Of a stretch of 64,000 nucleotides of DNA, positions 18,499 to 25,933 are shown one piece after another (the first letter of the stretch is position 1; every line of letters starts with the position of its first letter). The notes beneath the pieces were generated by a model. It saw nothing but the letters and a program-made list of their open reading frames with translations, was not told the origin of the DNA and ran no database searches. The position numbers and the translations under genes are program-made. The stretch covers positions 124,001 to 188,000 of the forward strand of contig NZ_ONZI01000002.1 in assembly GCF_900312995.1 (NCBI RefSeq). Direction: 5' to 3'. Source of the DNA: Kushneria phyllosphaerae (GTDB lineage Bacteria > Pseudomonadota > Gammaproteobacteria > Pseudomonadales > Halomonadaceae).

Positions 18499-19334
18499 GA
18501 CACACCCAGCTCCCTGAGCCTTTCCTTGAGATAGCCATCGGCGCTGTAGCGCTCGGAAAGCACCACATCGGGACGGGGATGCAAGAAAAGCGGCAGGGAA
18601 AGCCGCGCGCGCTGGCGCGATACCCCTTCGGGATTGACCACCCGATGGGTAGTGGACGGAAAATATCCGTCGGAGGCTTCCTGCAGCATGTCGCCCACGT
18701 TGATGATCAGCTGTCCCGGATCACAGGGCACAGGCAGCCACTGGCCGTCACGTCCCCTGACCTCGAGGCCGGCTTCATTGGAGGCCGGCAATACAGTAAT
18801 CAGATTGATGTCCTCATGAGCGCCTGCGCGCACCGCCCCTTCCCCTTCATTGCCTTCAAAGGGCGGATAATAAAGCACGCGCAGCAAGGTCTGCTGGCTG
18901 TCGGCAATCATGCTGGAGAGCGCTTCACTAAACCGCTTTGAGACCTCTGCAGGCGTATTGGCTTCAATCCAGCCCAGAAGCGTTGTCGCCACGTCCTGCG
19001 CGATCCGGTAATACTCATCGATATCGGCCTGCAGGCTGTCGGGCACGCGGGTTCCGGGATAGATATGAAAGTATTCCTTGAGGTCCTTTTGCGTTTGCCC
19101 CTTTGCCGTTTCAGAGATGCTCGCCGGGAAAAAACCGGCGTGCGTTTCAGGGTCAAAGCGCCACTGCTGCTTGTCCTGACCTTCAAAAAAGGCAGCCCAC
19201 CCGGCATAGATTCGTTCAACCAGTGCCTCTGGCACCGGGTGGTTGCGCACCACACCAAAGCCGGTCTCGCGCAATGATTGAGTAAACTGTTGTGCTGCCT
19301 GTGCATCCTGATAATCGACGTTCTGGACGTTCAT
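18495..19334 (-). CDS. 2-oxoglutarate/Fe(II)-dependent oxygenase, isopenicillin N synthase-like
   Basis: A 279-residue member of the plant-type/IPNS-like 2OG-Fe(II) oxygenase family. The N-terminal DIOX_N region includes FGVVRNHPVPEALVERIY; the double-stranded beta-helix has the iron ligands in GAHEDINLITVLP (H-x-D) and STTHRVVNPEG (distal His), followed by RQRARLSLPLFLHP with the Arg that binds the 2-oxoglutarate carboxylate. The substrate is unknown. I chose the ATG at 19334 because GGAGGCAGGG sits just upstream; the frame begins at 19349. The gene is coupled to a GNAT acetyltransferase downstream. Confidence 0.85.
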   Translation of the reverse strand: MNVQNVDYQDAQAAQQFTQSLRETGFGVVRNHPVPEALVERIYAGWAAFFEGQDKQQWRFDPETHAGFFPASISETAKGQTQKDLKEYFHIYPGTRVPDSLQADIDEYYRIAQDVATTLLGWIEANTPAEVSKRFSEALSSMIADSQQTLLRVLYYPPFEGNEGEGAVRAGAHEDINLITVLPASNEAGLEVRGRDGQWLPVPCDPGQLIINVGDMLQEASDGYFPSTTHRVVNPEGVSRQRARLSLPLFLHPRPDVVLSERYSADGYLKERLRELGVS

Positions 19335-19420
19335 CAACCCTGCCTCCAATGCTGATCGTTCACATGCATAATGGCATGCACCTGAAGATTGGCAAATTGC
19401 CCTTGACCTTTCTCAGGATC

Positions 19421-19479
19421 CTGAATCATGCTTCAGAAGGTAGCTTTAGAGAAGAATTTCCTGATCGAGGTATCGATCA
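19421..19479 (+). promoter_or_regulatory. structured 5' leader of the cold-shock gene
   Basis: Two small hairpins precede the csp ATG at 19554: CTGAA/TTCAG (19421-19436) and a perfect 7-bp TGATCGA-GGTA-TCGATCA (19462-19479). A TTGACC (19403-19408) upstream could be a -35 box, without a convincing -10. Long structured leaders are usual for cspA-type genes; the role here is inferred. Confidence 0.4.
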
Positions 19480-19553
19480 TGTTCCTTCTTAAAGCCCAAG
19501 GCATAAACGGGCTGCGGCTCGGTATCACTGCAAATAAGGCAAGGACATCAAAG

Positions 19554-19760
19554 ATGGCAACCGGTACTGTCAAATGGTTTAACGACACAAAGGGATTCGG
19601 CTTTATCTCTCCCGATGACGGTGGCGACGATCTCTTCGCGCACTTCTCCGAGATTCAGGCTGAAGGCTTCAAGTCACTTCAGGATGGCCAGAAGGTCTCC
19701 TTTGAAGTCACTCAGGGCAAGAAAGGCCTTCAGGCCGCCAACATCAAGGCCGTTGACTGA
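19554..19760 (+). CDS. cold-shock-domain protein (CspA family)
   Basis: A 68-residue single cold-shock domain. It binds single-stranded RNA or DNA and melts RNA structure. RNP1 is seen as KGFGFISPD (residues 13-21) and RNP2 as DLFAHFSEI (about 26-34), with the opening [11 protein letters not shown]. The ATG at 19554 has AAGGA upstream; a longer open frame to 19428 covers the leader and is not coding. A strong hairpin terminator follows. Whether it is cold-induced cannot be told from the protein. Confidence 0.95.
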   Translation: MATGTVKWFNDTKGFGFISPDDGGDDLFAHFSEIQAEGFKSLQDGQKVSFEVTQGKKGLQAANIKAVD

Positions 19761-19786
19761 TCACCACATCAGCATATCCGCCTTGC

Positions 19787-19816
19787 AAAAAGCCCGCGCC
19801 ATGGCGCGGGCTTTTT
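19787..19816. terminator. bidirectional terminator after the cold-shock gene
   Basis: A 14-bp stem (19787-19800 with 19803-19816) with A5 and T6 flanks. It can also end the leftward lipoprotein gene at 19897. Confidence 0.9.
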
Positions 19817-19896
19817 TATGTCCTGTGGTCGGCGGGTAATGAAAGGCATTTTCACCGACCGAGTCGGCAGACCGCATCACGGCCTGCCCTGCCAGT

Positions 19897-20328
19897 TTAC
19901 TGCGTGTTGCTTGATGAGTCGTTGAACTGATCAGCCTCTCCGGCTTGGCTCATGGCCGCCGATGAGCCGGTATTGGTGGCCGTATGGCCTGTGCCGCCCT
20001 CCCGAGTCCCGGTACTCTCATCCGTGCTGTCCTGAGACTCGTTCATGCCCTGCATGGTGCCGGCATCCTCATCGCCACCCTCTTCAGACATGGTACCGGT
20101 GTCGCCGCTATCGGAGCCCATGGTGTCATCGCTCATATCGTTACCGGCCTGATCAGCAGCACCTTCAGAGGTCGCGTTGGCACCTTCACCGTCCATGGAA
20201 TGGCTGTTCTGATTGGCTTCCTGAGCCTGTTCGCTTGCCTCATCGGCCGGATCATCCTGACCGCAGGCACTCAGACCGAGCGCCATGGCAAAGGCAAGGC
20301 TTGCTGCCGCAATTGTTTTCCCTTTCAT
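19897..20328 (-). CDS. acidic low-complexity lipoprotein
   Basis: A 143-residue predicted lipoprotein. The signal peptide ends in the lipobox LSAC (Cys about residue 21). The whole mature part (about 120 residues) is low-complexity, rich in D, E, S, T, G, N and M, with no predicted fold and no cysteines after the lipid anchor. I recognise no family. The ATG at 20328 has AGGGAGA upstream and puts the signal peptide at the N-terminus, so it is preferred over the frame start at 20346. Composition of this kind is common in secreted proteins of halophiles. It stands alone between the csp terminator and yegS. Confidence 0.75.
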   Translation of the reverse strand: MKGKTIAAASLAFAMALGLSACGQDDPADEASEQAQEANQNSHSMDGEGANATSEGAADQAGNDMSDDTMGSDSGDTGTMSEEGGDEDAGTMQGMNESQDSTDESTGTREGGTGHTATNTGSSAAMSQAGEADQFNDSSSNTQ

Positions 20329-20604
20329 GAATATCTCCCTGACCACTTCAAATTGACGACTTTAAATCAACGATTTCAAACAGATATTGCGCTGACAAAG
20401 GGGCTCCGGGCCAAAAGCCACTATTGCCCGCACCCTACCTGCATGCACCGGCTATGGCGATCATGCCTATAGCACAGACTCCGTACCACCACCGTGCAGC
20501 ATTAAGGTGCACACTACTTATAGTCATGCCTTCACCGGCGTACCGTCGTCATTTTGTAACGTTCAGGTTAATGCCAGCCATCATGAAAGACCGCCGTTTT
20601 CAGG

Positions 20605-21567
20605 TCAGCGCCCTCGCCCCTGCCGGTTTGCCGGCTTGCCTTCATACATGAGCTGGCACTCATCAGGAAGAATGATCGTCAGAGCACCCGGACATACCTC
20701 TATTCTTGCCTGAGTAAACTCGTGAAATTCACCATCCAGGTTAATGGGCAGCGGCGTTTCGCTCTGAAAATCCATCGAGGTCAGCTGATGGTAACGCACC
20801 AGTTTTCCATCGATGGGCAGTTCTCGCAGCTCATGGATGGCGTTGCCAACCCGGCTTAAAGAGAAGGACTCCACCGTCAGCACATCCAGCAGGCCATCAT
20901 TGAGAAGTGCGCGCGGCGTCAGCTCCTGCCCGCCCCCTGCCTGTCGGCCGTTGCCGATCGCCAGCACAATCAAATCACGCTCGTAATTGCCATCGCGGGT
21001 CTGTAAATGGCAGCGAAAGGGCTCAAAGCGCCATGCCTGCATGATACCTACCAGCGAATACGCGCCACCACCCAGCAGTTTTTTCAGAGCAGGGGGTGTG
21101 TCGCTGGTCACCTTGGCGCCAAACCCGCCGGAGGCCATATTCAGAAAATAGAGATCGTTAATGCGAGCGACATCGATGGCACGCGGTGTGCCGTGAACTG
21201 CCAGAGAAAGGGCATCAAGGGGCGGGCCCGGGATACCCGTTGCAGTGGCAAAGTCGTTTGCCGTGCCCATGGGGATGATGCCAAGTGCGGGCCGCTTCGA
21301 TGACTCGATGCCCATCAGCGCATTGGTAGCCTCATGAAGTGTACCGTCGCCGCCCGCCACGATTATGCGATCCAGGCCTTGATCCACCGCCTCTTCAAGA
21401 AAGCGGGCAATATCACCACTTTCCCAGGTGACGCGAACCGAAAGATTCACGCCCTCATTTCGAATGCGATCTACTGCCTCACGCAGCTCAGGATTCCCGA
21501 CTCCCTTGCCATTCACAATCAGCCAGAAATTCAATCTCGCACTCCTTTTCATGTCATTGAGAGACAT
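20605..21567 (-). CDS. yegS: YegS-like lipid kinase (diacylglycerol kinase catalytic domain)
   Basis: A 320-residue cytoplasmic lipid kinase of the YegS/DagK family, which phosphorylates a lipid such as phosphatidylglycerol or diacylglycerol. The nucleotide-binding loop GGDGTLHEATNAL (near residue 70) and the GIIPMGTANDFAT motif (near 95) are diagnostic. The start is uncertain: ATGs at 21567 and 21552 are both in frame; the second gives MKRSARLNFWLIVNGK, closer to E. coli YegS. The gene is not part of an evident operon. Confidence 0.88.
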   Translation of the reverse strand: MSLNDMKRSARLNFWLIVNGKGVGNPELREAVDRIRNEGVNLSVRVTWESGDIARFLEEAVDQGLDRIIVAGGDGTLHEATNALMGIESSKRPALGIIPMGTANDFATATGIPGPPLDALSLAVHGTPRAIDVARINDLYFLNMASGGFGAKVTSDTPPALKKLLGGGAYSLVGIMQAWRFEPFRCHLQTRDGNYERDLIVLAIGNGRQAGGGQELTPRALLNDGLLDVLTVESFSLSRVGNAIHELRELPIDGKLVRYHQLTSMDFQSETPLPINLDGEFHEFTQARIEVCPGALTIILPDECQLMYEGKPANRQGRGR

Positions 21568-22163
21568 CGGTACACCAGTAGATGAACTCTATTTTAGCAG
21601 GCGCTCACCGAGATAATGCATCCCTCCCATCATGGCCACATTGCCATGCCCGAATGAGAGATGCCGTGATTCACCAGGGCGTTATTGCTCATGCCAAAAC
21701 AGTGAACGCTCTCCTCATCGACAGATTACCTTAACCGGCCATCGATGACTTTTGACGCTCATCAGCGCACAGGGTTCGTACCGCCTCCTGGATGCAGGTA
21801 TACTCCGTCGCTTTTATCATCCGAGCGCACGATCACAATTTTCGCTCGCAACGGCCTGATGTCGAAGGTCGAAGGCATGCTACATTCTCCTCGTTTTCCC
21901 GGCACCTGCTCGAGAAACGCCGGTTCAAGGGTCATATCATGTGCCATCGAATCATGCATACCTGCCATCGGGTGCTACTGGCATGAACAGGGTTGTCATG
22001 ATGCTGTCATGGCCCGAGCAGCCCGAGCGAGAATGACGGCAGTCCTGACCTGCCTTTTTAATTCCTTTAAATTATAAAAGCATTATAATTTATACCTTTT
22101 AATTCATTGGGGAGGTCGCTAGCATTCGCCTTCCTCCCACGGGGACAGATGAGGATATCCACG
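21568..22163. other. 596-base divergent intergenic region, yegS/cysJ
   Basis: No reading frame here is convincing; a 68-codon leftward frame (21762-21968) has no ribosome-binding site or recognisable protein. The right-hand 100 bases turn sharply AT-rich and hold the cysJ control region. The remaining 450 bases carry nothing I can identify; their length is unusual for this compact window. Confidence 0.5.
22069..22091 (+). promoter_or_regulatory. CysB-type inverted repeat and -10 box upstream of cysJ
   Basis: Arms AAATTATAA (22069-22077) and TTATAATTT (22083-22091) form a perfect 9-bp inverted repeat with a 5-base spacer. It overlaps a perfect TATAAT (22084-22089) that lacks a good -35 box, as in activator-dependent promoters. 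Lies 73 bases before cysJ. CysB, which activates cys genes when sulfate is the sulfur source, is the likely binder by analogy with E. coli. Confidence 0.5.
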
Positions 22164-23972
22164 ATGTCACAAGGCCCCCTGCTCGACACCAACAGTCCTC
22201 TGAATGGCGATCAGGCCCAGCGTCTCAATGACGTGCTGGGCGGCATGGATCGCGATCAGATGACCTGGCTGAGTGGGTATCTCGCCGGACTCAATGCGTC
22301 CGGCGGCCAGCTGAGCGCTGCGTCACCTGCAGGTGCACCACAGACCGCCTCCGCACTACCCGAAATTACCGTATTGTATGGCAGCCAGACCGGCAACGCT
22401 GAAGGTGTGGCCGAACAGGCCCGCGATCGCGCCAAGGCTCATGGCTTCAATGTTCGCCTGCTCGACATGGCCGACGCCACCAAAAAGGATCTCAAGGATC
22501 CCACCAACCTGGTGGTCGTGGTCAGTACTCAGGGTGAAGGCGACCCGCCGGATACGGCGATAGGCTTTTACGAGCTGATCAATGGCCGCAAGGCCCCCAA
22601 ACTCGACGGCCATCGCTTTGCCGTTCTGGGTCTGGGCGACTCAAGCTATGACCAGTTCTGTCAGATGGGCAAGGAATTCGATGCCCGCCTGGCCGAACTC
22701 GGCGCTGAACGGATCAGCGATCGCATTGATTGCGACGTTGACTATGAAGAGCCGGCAGAAGCCTGGATTGAAACCGTGCTGGCTCGCTACGCCGAACTCT
22801 CCGGTGCGACGACGGCAGCCGCCGATCAGGGTTCGCCCGCGGCATCGGCCGGTGAAAGCCAGTGGTCGAAGAAAAACCCCTTCTATGCCGAGATTCTCGA
22901 TACGGTGGTGCTCAATGACGACGGTTCCAGCAAGGAAACCCGTCATATCGAGCTGTCGCTGGAGGATTCAGGCCTTGTCTATGAGCCCGGTGATGCGCTG
23001 GGGGTCGTACCACAAAACGATCCAGACTATGTCGATGAGCTTCTGGAAAAACTCAGAATCAGTCACGACACCGAGCTGGACACCGGCAGCAAGGTACGCG
23101 ATGCGCTGCTGGCCGAGTTTGAAGTCACCACGCTGACACGACCGTTTCTGGAAAAATGGGCCGAACTCAGCGATGACGCTGAACTGCGTCGTATTCTGAG
23201 CGATGAAGCGCGTGATGAGTTCAAAAACTGGGTCTATGGTCGTCATATCATCGACGTGATCGAGCAGTTCCCGGTCGACAATCTGGATGCCGCCACCTTT
23301 ACCAAGGCGCTGCGCAAGCTGCCGCCGCGGCTGTACTCGATCGCCTCAAGCTATAATGCCGAACCCGATGAAGTGCATCTGACCGTTGGTGTCGTTCGCT
23401 ACGAAGCGCACGGCCGGGCACGCAATGGCGTGACGACCGGCTATCTCTCCGAGCACGTACAGCCCGGTGACAAGATCCCGATCTATGTCGATCGCAACAA
23501 GAACTTCAAGCTGCCGCACGACCACGGCACGCCGATGATCATGGTAGGTCCGGGAACGGGTGTGGCACCCTTTCGCGCCTTCATGCAGGAGCGTGACGAT
23601 GCGGGCGCCGACGGCGACAATTGGCTTTTCTTTGGCGACCAGCATTTTCATACCGACTTTCTCTATCAGGCCGAATGGCTGAACTGGCGAGAGAAAGGCC
23701 TGCTGACACGTCTGGACGTTGCCTTTTCACGCGATCAGGCCGAGAAGGTTTACGTCCAGGATCGCATGCGGGAAAAAGGGGCAGAGCTCTACGCTTGGCT
23801 TGAGCGTGGCGCCCATTTTTATGTCTGTGGCGATGGCGAGCGTATGGCAGCCGACGTCCATCAGGCGCTGCTGGATATTGCCAGGGAGCACGGTGGTCTT
23901 GATGAGGACGCCGCCGCCCAGTATGTCCGCGACCTCCAGCAGTCCAAACGCTACCAGCGGGACGTATACTGA
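22164..23972 (+). CDS. cysJ: sulfite reductase (NADPH) flavoprotein alpha subunit
   Basis: CysJ passes electrons from NADPH through FAD and FMN to the CysI hemoprotein for six-electron reduction of sulfite to sulfide. The 602-residue protein has an N-terminal flavodoxin domain (VLYGSQTGNAEGVAEQ, about 65-200), the FAD-binding domain (RLYSIASSYN, about 390) and the NADPH domain (MVGPGTGVAPFRAFMQER, about 460), and ends in the family's characteristic RYQRDVY. I chose the ATG at 22164 because AGGA lies 9-12 bases upstream; ATGs at 22149 and 22107 are in frame but poorer. cysI follows after two bases. Confidence 0.96.
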   Translation: MSQGPLLDTNSPLNGDQAQRLNDVLGGMDRDQMTWLSGYLAGLNASGGQLSAASPAGAPQTASALPEITVLYGSQTGNAEGVAEQARDRAKAHGFNVRLLDMADATKKDLKDPTNLVVVVSTQGEGDPPDTAIGFYELINGRKAPKLDGHRFAVLGLGDSSYDQFCQMGKEFDARLAELGAERISDRIDCDVDYEEPAEAWIETVLARYAELSGATTAAADQGSPAASAGESQWSKKNPFYAEILDTVVLNDDGSSKETRHIELSLEDSGLVYEPGDALGVVPQNDPDYVDELLEKLRISHDTELDTGSKVRDALLAEFEVTTLTRPFLEKWAELSDDAELRRILSDEARDEFKNWVYGRHIIDVIEQFPVDNLDAATFTKALRKLPPRLYSIASSYNAEPDEVHLTVGVVRYEAHGRARNGVTTGYLSEHVQPGDKIPIYVDRNKNFKLPHDHGTPMIMVGPGTGVAPFRAFMQERDDAGADGDNWLFFGDQHFHTDFLYQAEWLNWREKGLLTRLDVAFSRDQAEKVYVQDRMREKGAELYAWLERGAHFYVCGDGERMAADVHQALLDIAREHGGLDEDAAAQYVRDLQQSKRYQRDVY

Positions 23973-23974
23973 AA

Positions 23975-25717
23975 ATGACCGATATTATTGCCAAACTCCG
24001 TGACGAGTCGCTTGATGACTATGCCGCCAACGAAAGCCTCAAGGTCAACAGTGACTTTCTGCGCGGGCGGTTGATGGAAGACATGGCGGATAACGCCACC
24101 GGCGCCGTCAGTCCTGACGATACCCAGCTGACCAAGTTCCACGGCTTCTATATGCAGGATGATCGCGACGTTCGCGATCAGCGCCGCAAGAAAAAGCTCG
24201 AACCGCTCTACTCCTTCATGGTCCGTCTGCGCATTGCAGGCGGGCGCATGAGCAGCCAGCAGTGGCTGACGCTGGATGAGGTCGCACGCCACTATGCCAA
24301 CGGCACGCTGCGTATCACCACACGCCAGACCTTTCAGTACCATGGCGTGTTCAAGAGTAACCTGCGCGCGCACTTGAAAACCGTCAACGATGCCATGATC
24401 GACACCATCGCCGCCTGCGGCGACGTCAATCGTAATGTGACCTCGACGGCCAACCCGCACCGCTCCACGATCCATCGGCAGGTGTACGACCTGGCAGCCG
24501 ACATCAGCAATCATCTGCTGCCGCGCACACGTGCCTATCACGAGATCTTTCTGGGCGAAGAACGTGTCGCCGGCGGCCCCGATGAAGTTACCGAGCCGCT
24601 GTATACCCAGCACTATCTGCCGCGCAAGTTCAAGATTGGCCTGGCCGTACCGCCGGATAACGAGACCGACGTACTGACCAACGATCTGGCCTTTATCGCC
24701 ATCGTTGAAAACGATGAACTCAAGGGCTTTAACGTGGCCGTCGGCGGCGGCATGGGCTCCACCCATGGTGAGCCGGATACCTATCCGCGCCGTGGTACCG
24801 TCATCGGTTACTGCAACGTTGATCAGACCATTGATGTGGCCGAAAAGGTCATGCTGGTTCAGCGTGACAACGGTGACCGTAAAAACCGCAAACATGCCCG
24901 CCTCAAGTACACCGTGGACACCATGGGTGCGGAAGGCTTCAGAGCCGAGCTCGAGAAGTATCTCGGCTACGCGCTGGAAGAAGCGCGCGATTTCAAATTC
25001 ACCACGACCGGCGATATTCTCGGCTGGTATCAGGGTGAAGATGGCCAGTGGCATTACGGGCTTTTCGTCGAGAACGGTCGTATTCGCGACTACGAAGATG
25101 ACAACCCCATCCATGCCGGCATGCAGATCATGACTGGCATGCGTGAAATCGCCAAAATTCATGATGGCGATATCGTGCTGAGCTGTAATCAGAATCTGAT
25201 CATTACCAACGTGAAGCCCGAACGTCGTGAGCAGATCGATGCCATCATGGATCGCTACCGCATGCTCAAGGACGTTACACCGCTGCGTCAGCATTCGATC
25301 GCCTGTGTGGCCTTCCCGACCTGCGGTCTGGCGATGGCGGAAAGCGAACGCTATCTGCCCACACTGCTCGACAAGTTCGACGCCATCATGAAGGATGCGG
25401 GGCTTGAAAATGATCCCATCATTGTACGCATGACCGGCTGCCCCAATGGCTGTGGCCGCCCCTTTATGGCGGAGATCGGTTTTGTCGGCAAGGCACTTGG
25501 CCGCTACAACCTTTATCTGGGTGGCGACTTCACCGGTACACGGCTCAACAAGATGTATCGCGAGAACATAGATGAGAAGACCATCCTCGAAGAGCTGACA
25601 CCGATGATTCATCGCTATGCCAAAGAGCGTGAGTCAGGTGAATCCTTCGGCGATTTTGTCGTTCGTGTCGGCATCATCAAGGCCACCGAGAACGGACTGG
25701 ATTTCCACACGGCCTGA
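23975..25717 (+). CDS. cysI: sulfite reductase hemoprotein beta subunit
   Basis: The 580-residue catalytic subunit carries siroheme and a [4Fe-4S] cluster and reduces sulfite to sulfide in cysteine synthesis. The cluster ligands are Cys444 and Cys450 (CVAFPTC) and Cys489 and Cys493 (CPNGC). The LRITTRQTFQYHGVFK segment near residue 108 is the conserved siroheme/substrate-binding arginine region. It starts two bases after cysJ ends, so the genes form one operon; a strong terminator follows. Confidence 0.97.
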   Translation: MTDIIAKLRDESLDDYAANESLKVNSDFLRGRLMEDMADNATGAVSPDDTQLTKFHGFYMQDDRDVRDQRRKKKLEPLYSFMVRLRIAGGRMSSQQWLTLDEVARHYANGTLRITTRQTFQYHGVFKSNLRAHLKTVNDAMIDTIAACGDVNRNVTSTANPHRSTIHRQVYDLAADISNHLLPRTRAYHEIFLGEERVAGGPDEVTEPLYTQHYLPRKFKIGLAVPPDNETDVLTNDLAFIAIVENDELKGFNVAVGGGMGSTHGEPDTYPRRGTVIGYCNVDQTIDVAEKVMLVQRDNGDRKNRKHARLKYTVDTMGAEGFRAELEKYLGYALEEARDFKFTTTGDILGWYQGEDGQWHYGLFVENGRIRDYEDDNPIHAGMQIMTGMREIAKIHDGDIVLSCNQNLIITNVKPERREQIDAIMDRYRMLKDVTPLRQHSIACVAFPTCGLAMAESERYLPTLLDKFDAIMKDAGLENDPIIVRMTGCPNGCGRPFMAEIGFVGKALGRYNLYLGGDFTGTRLNKMYRENIDEKTILEELTPMIHRYAKERESGESFGDFVVRVGIIKATENGLDFHTA

Positions 25718-25736
25718 CCCATGCCTTGTTGTGTCA

Positions 25737-25768
25737 GGGGGCCCGACCATATGTCGGGCCCCTTTTTT
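25737..25768 (+). terminator. terminator after cysI
   Basis: An 11-bp GC-rich stem (from G-run 25737-25741 through GAC, paired with GTC to 25762), loop CATAT, followed by T6 (25763-25768). Lies 20 bases past the cysI stop. Confidence 0.9.
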
Positions 25769-25856
25769 ATGGCCATTCTGTTGATGGCCATCATGCTCGC
25801 ACGACCACCAACACGCTGCATTCACCGGCCTGCACGCTCATCATCAAGGGTTACCC

Positions 25857-25888
25857 ATAAAAAGGCCCTGCCAGTTGGCAGGGCCTTT
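25857..25888 (-). terminator. terminator after opgH
   Basis: A 12-bp stem (25861-25872 with 25877-25888) with a U5 tract on the minus strand (25863-25859). It sits 45 bases beyond the opgH stop codon. Confidence 0.85.
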
Positions 25889-25933
25889 ACGGTTCAAACG
25901 TTAAACGTCACACCGCATACCTATAAAGCGTGG

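Noticed and set aside
21762..21968. A 68-codon leftward frame in the yegS-cysJ gap
   Set aside because: No ribosome-binding site, low-quality peptide and no recognisable family; kept only as part of the unexplained gap.
23951..25612. A 553-codon open frame antisense to cysI
   Set aside because: It lies wholly inside cysI, whose cluster cysteines and family motifs are intact. The antisense peptide has no family pattern; such shadows are usual in G+C-rich coding DNA.
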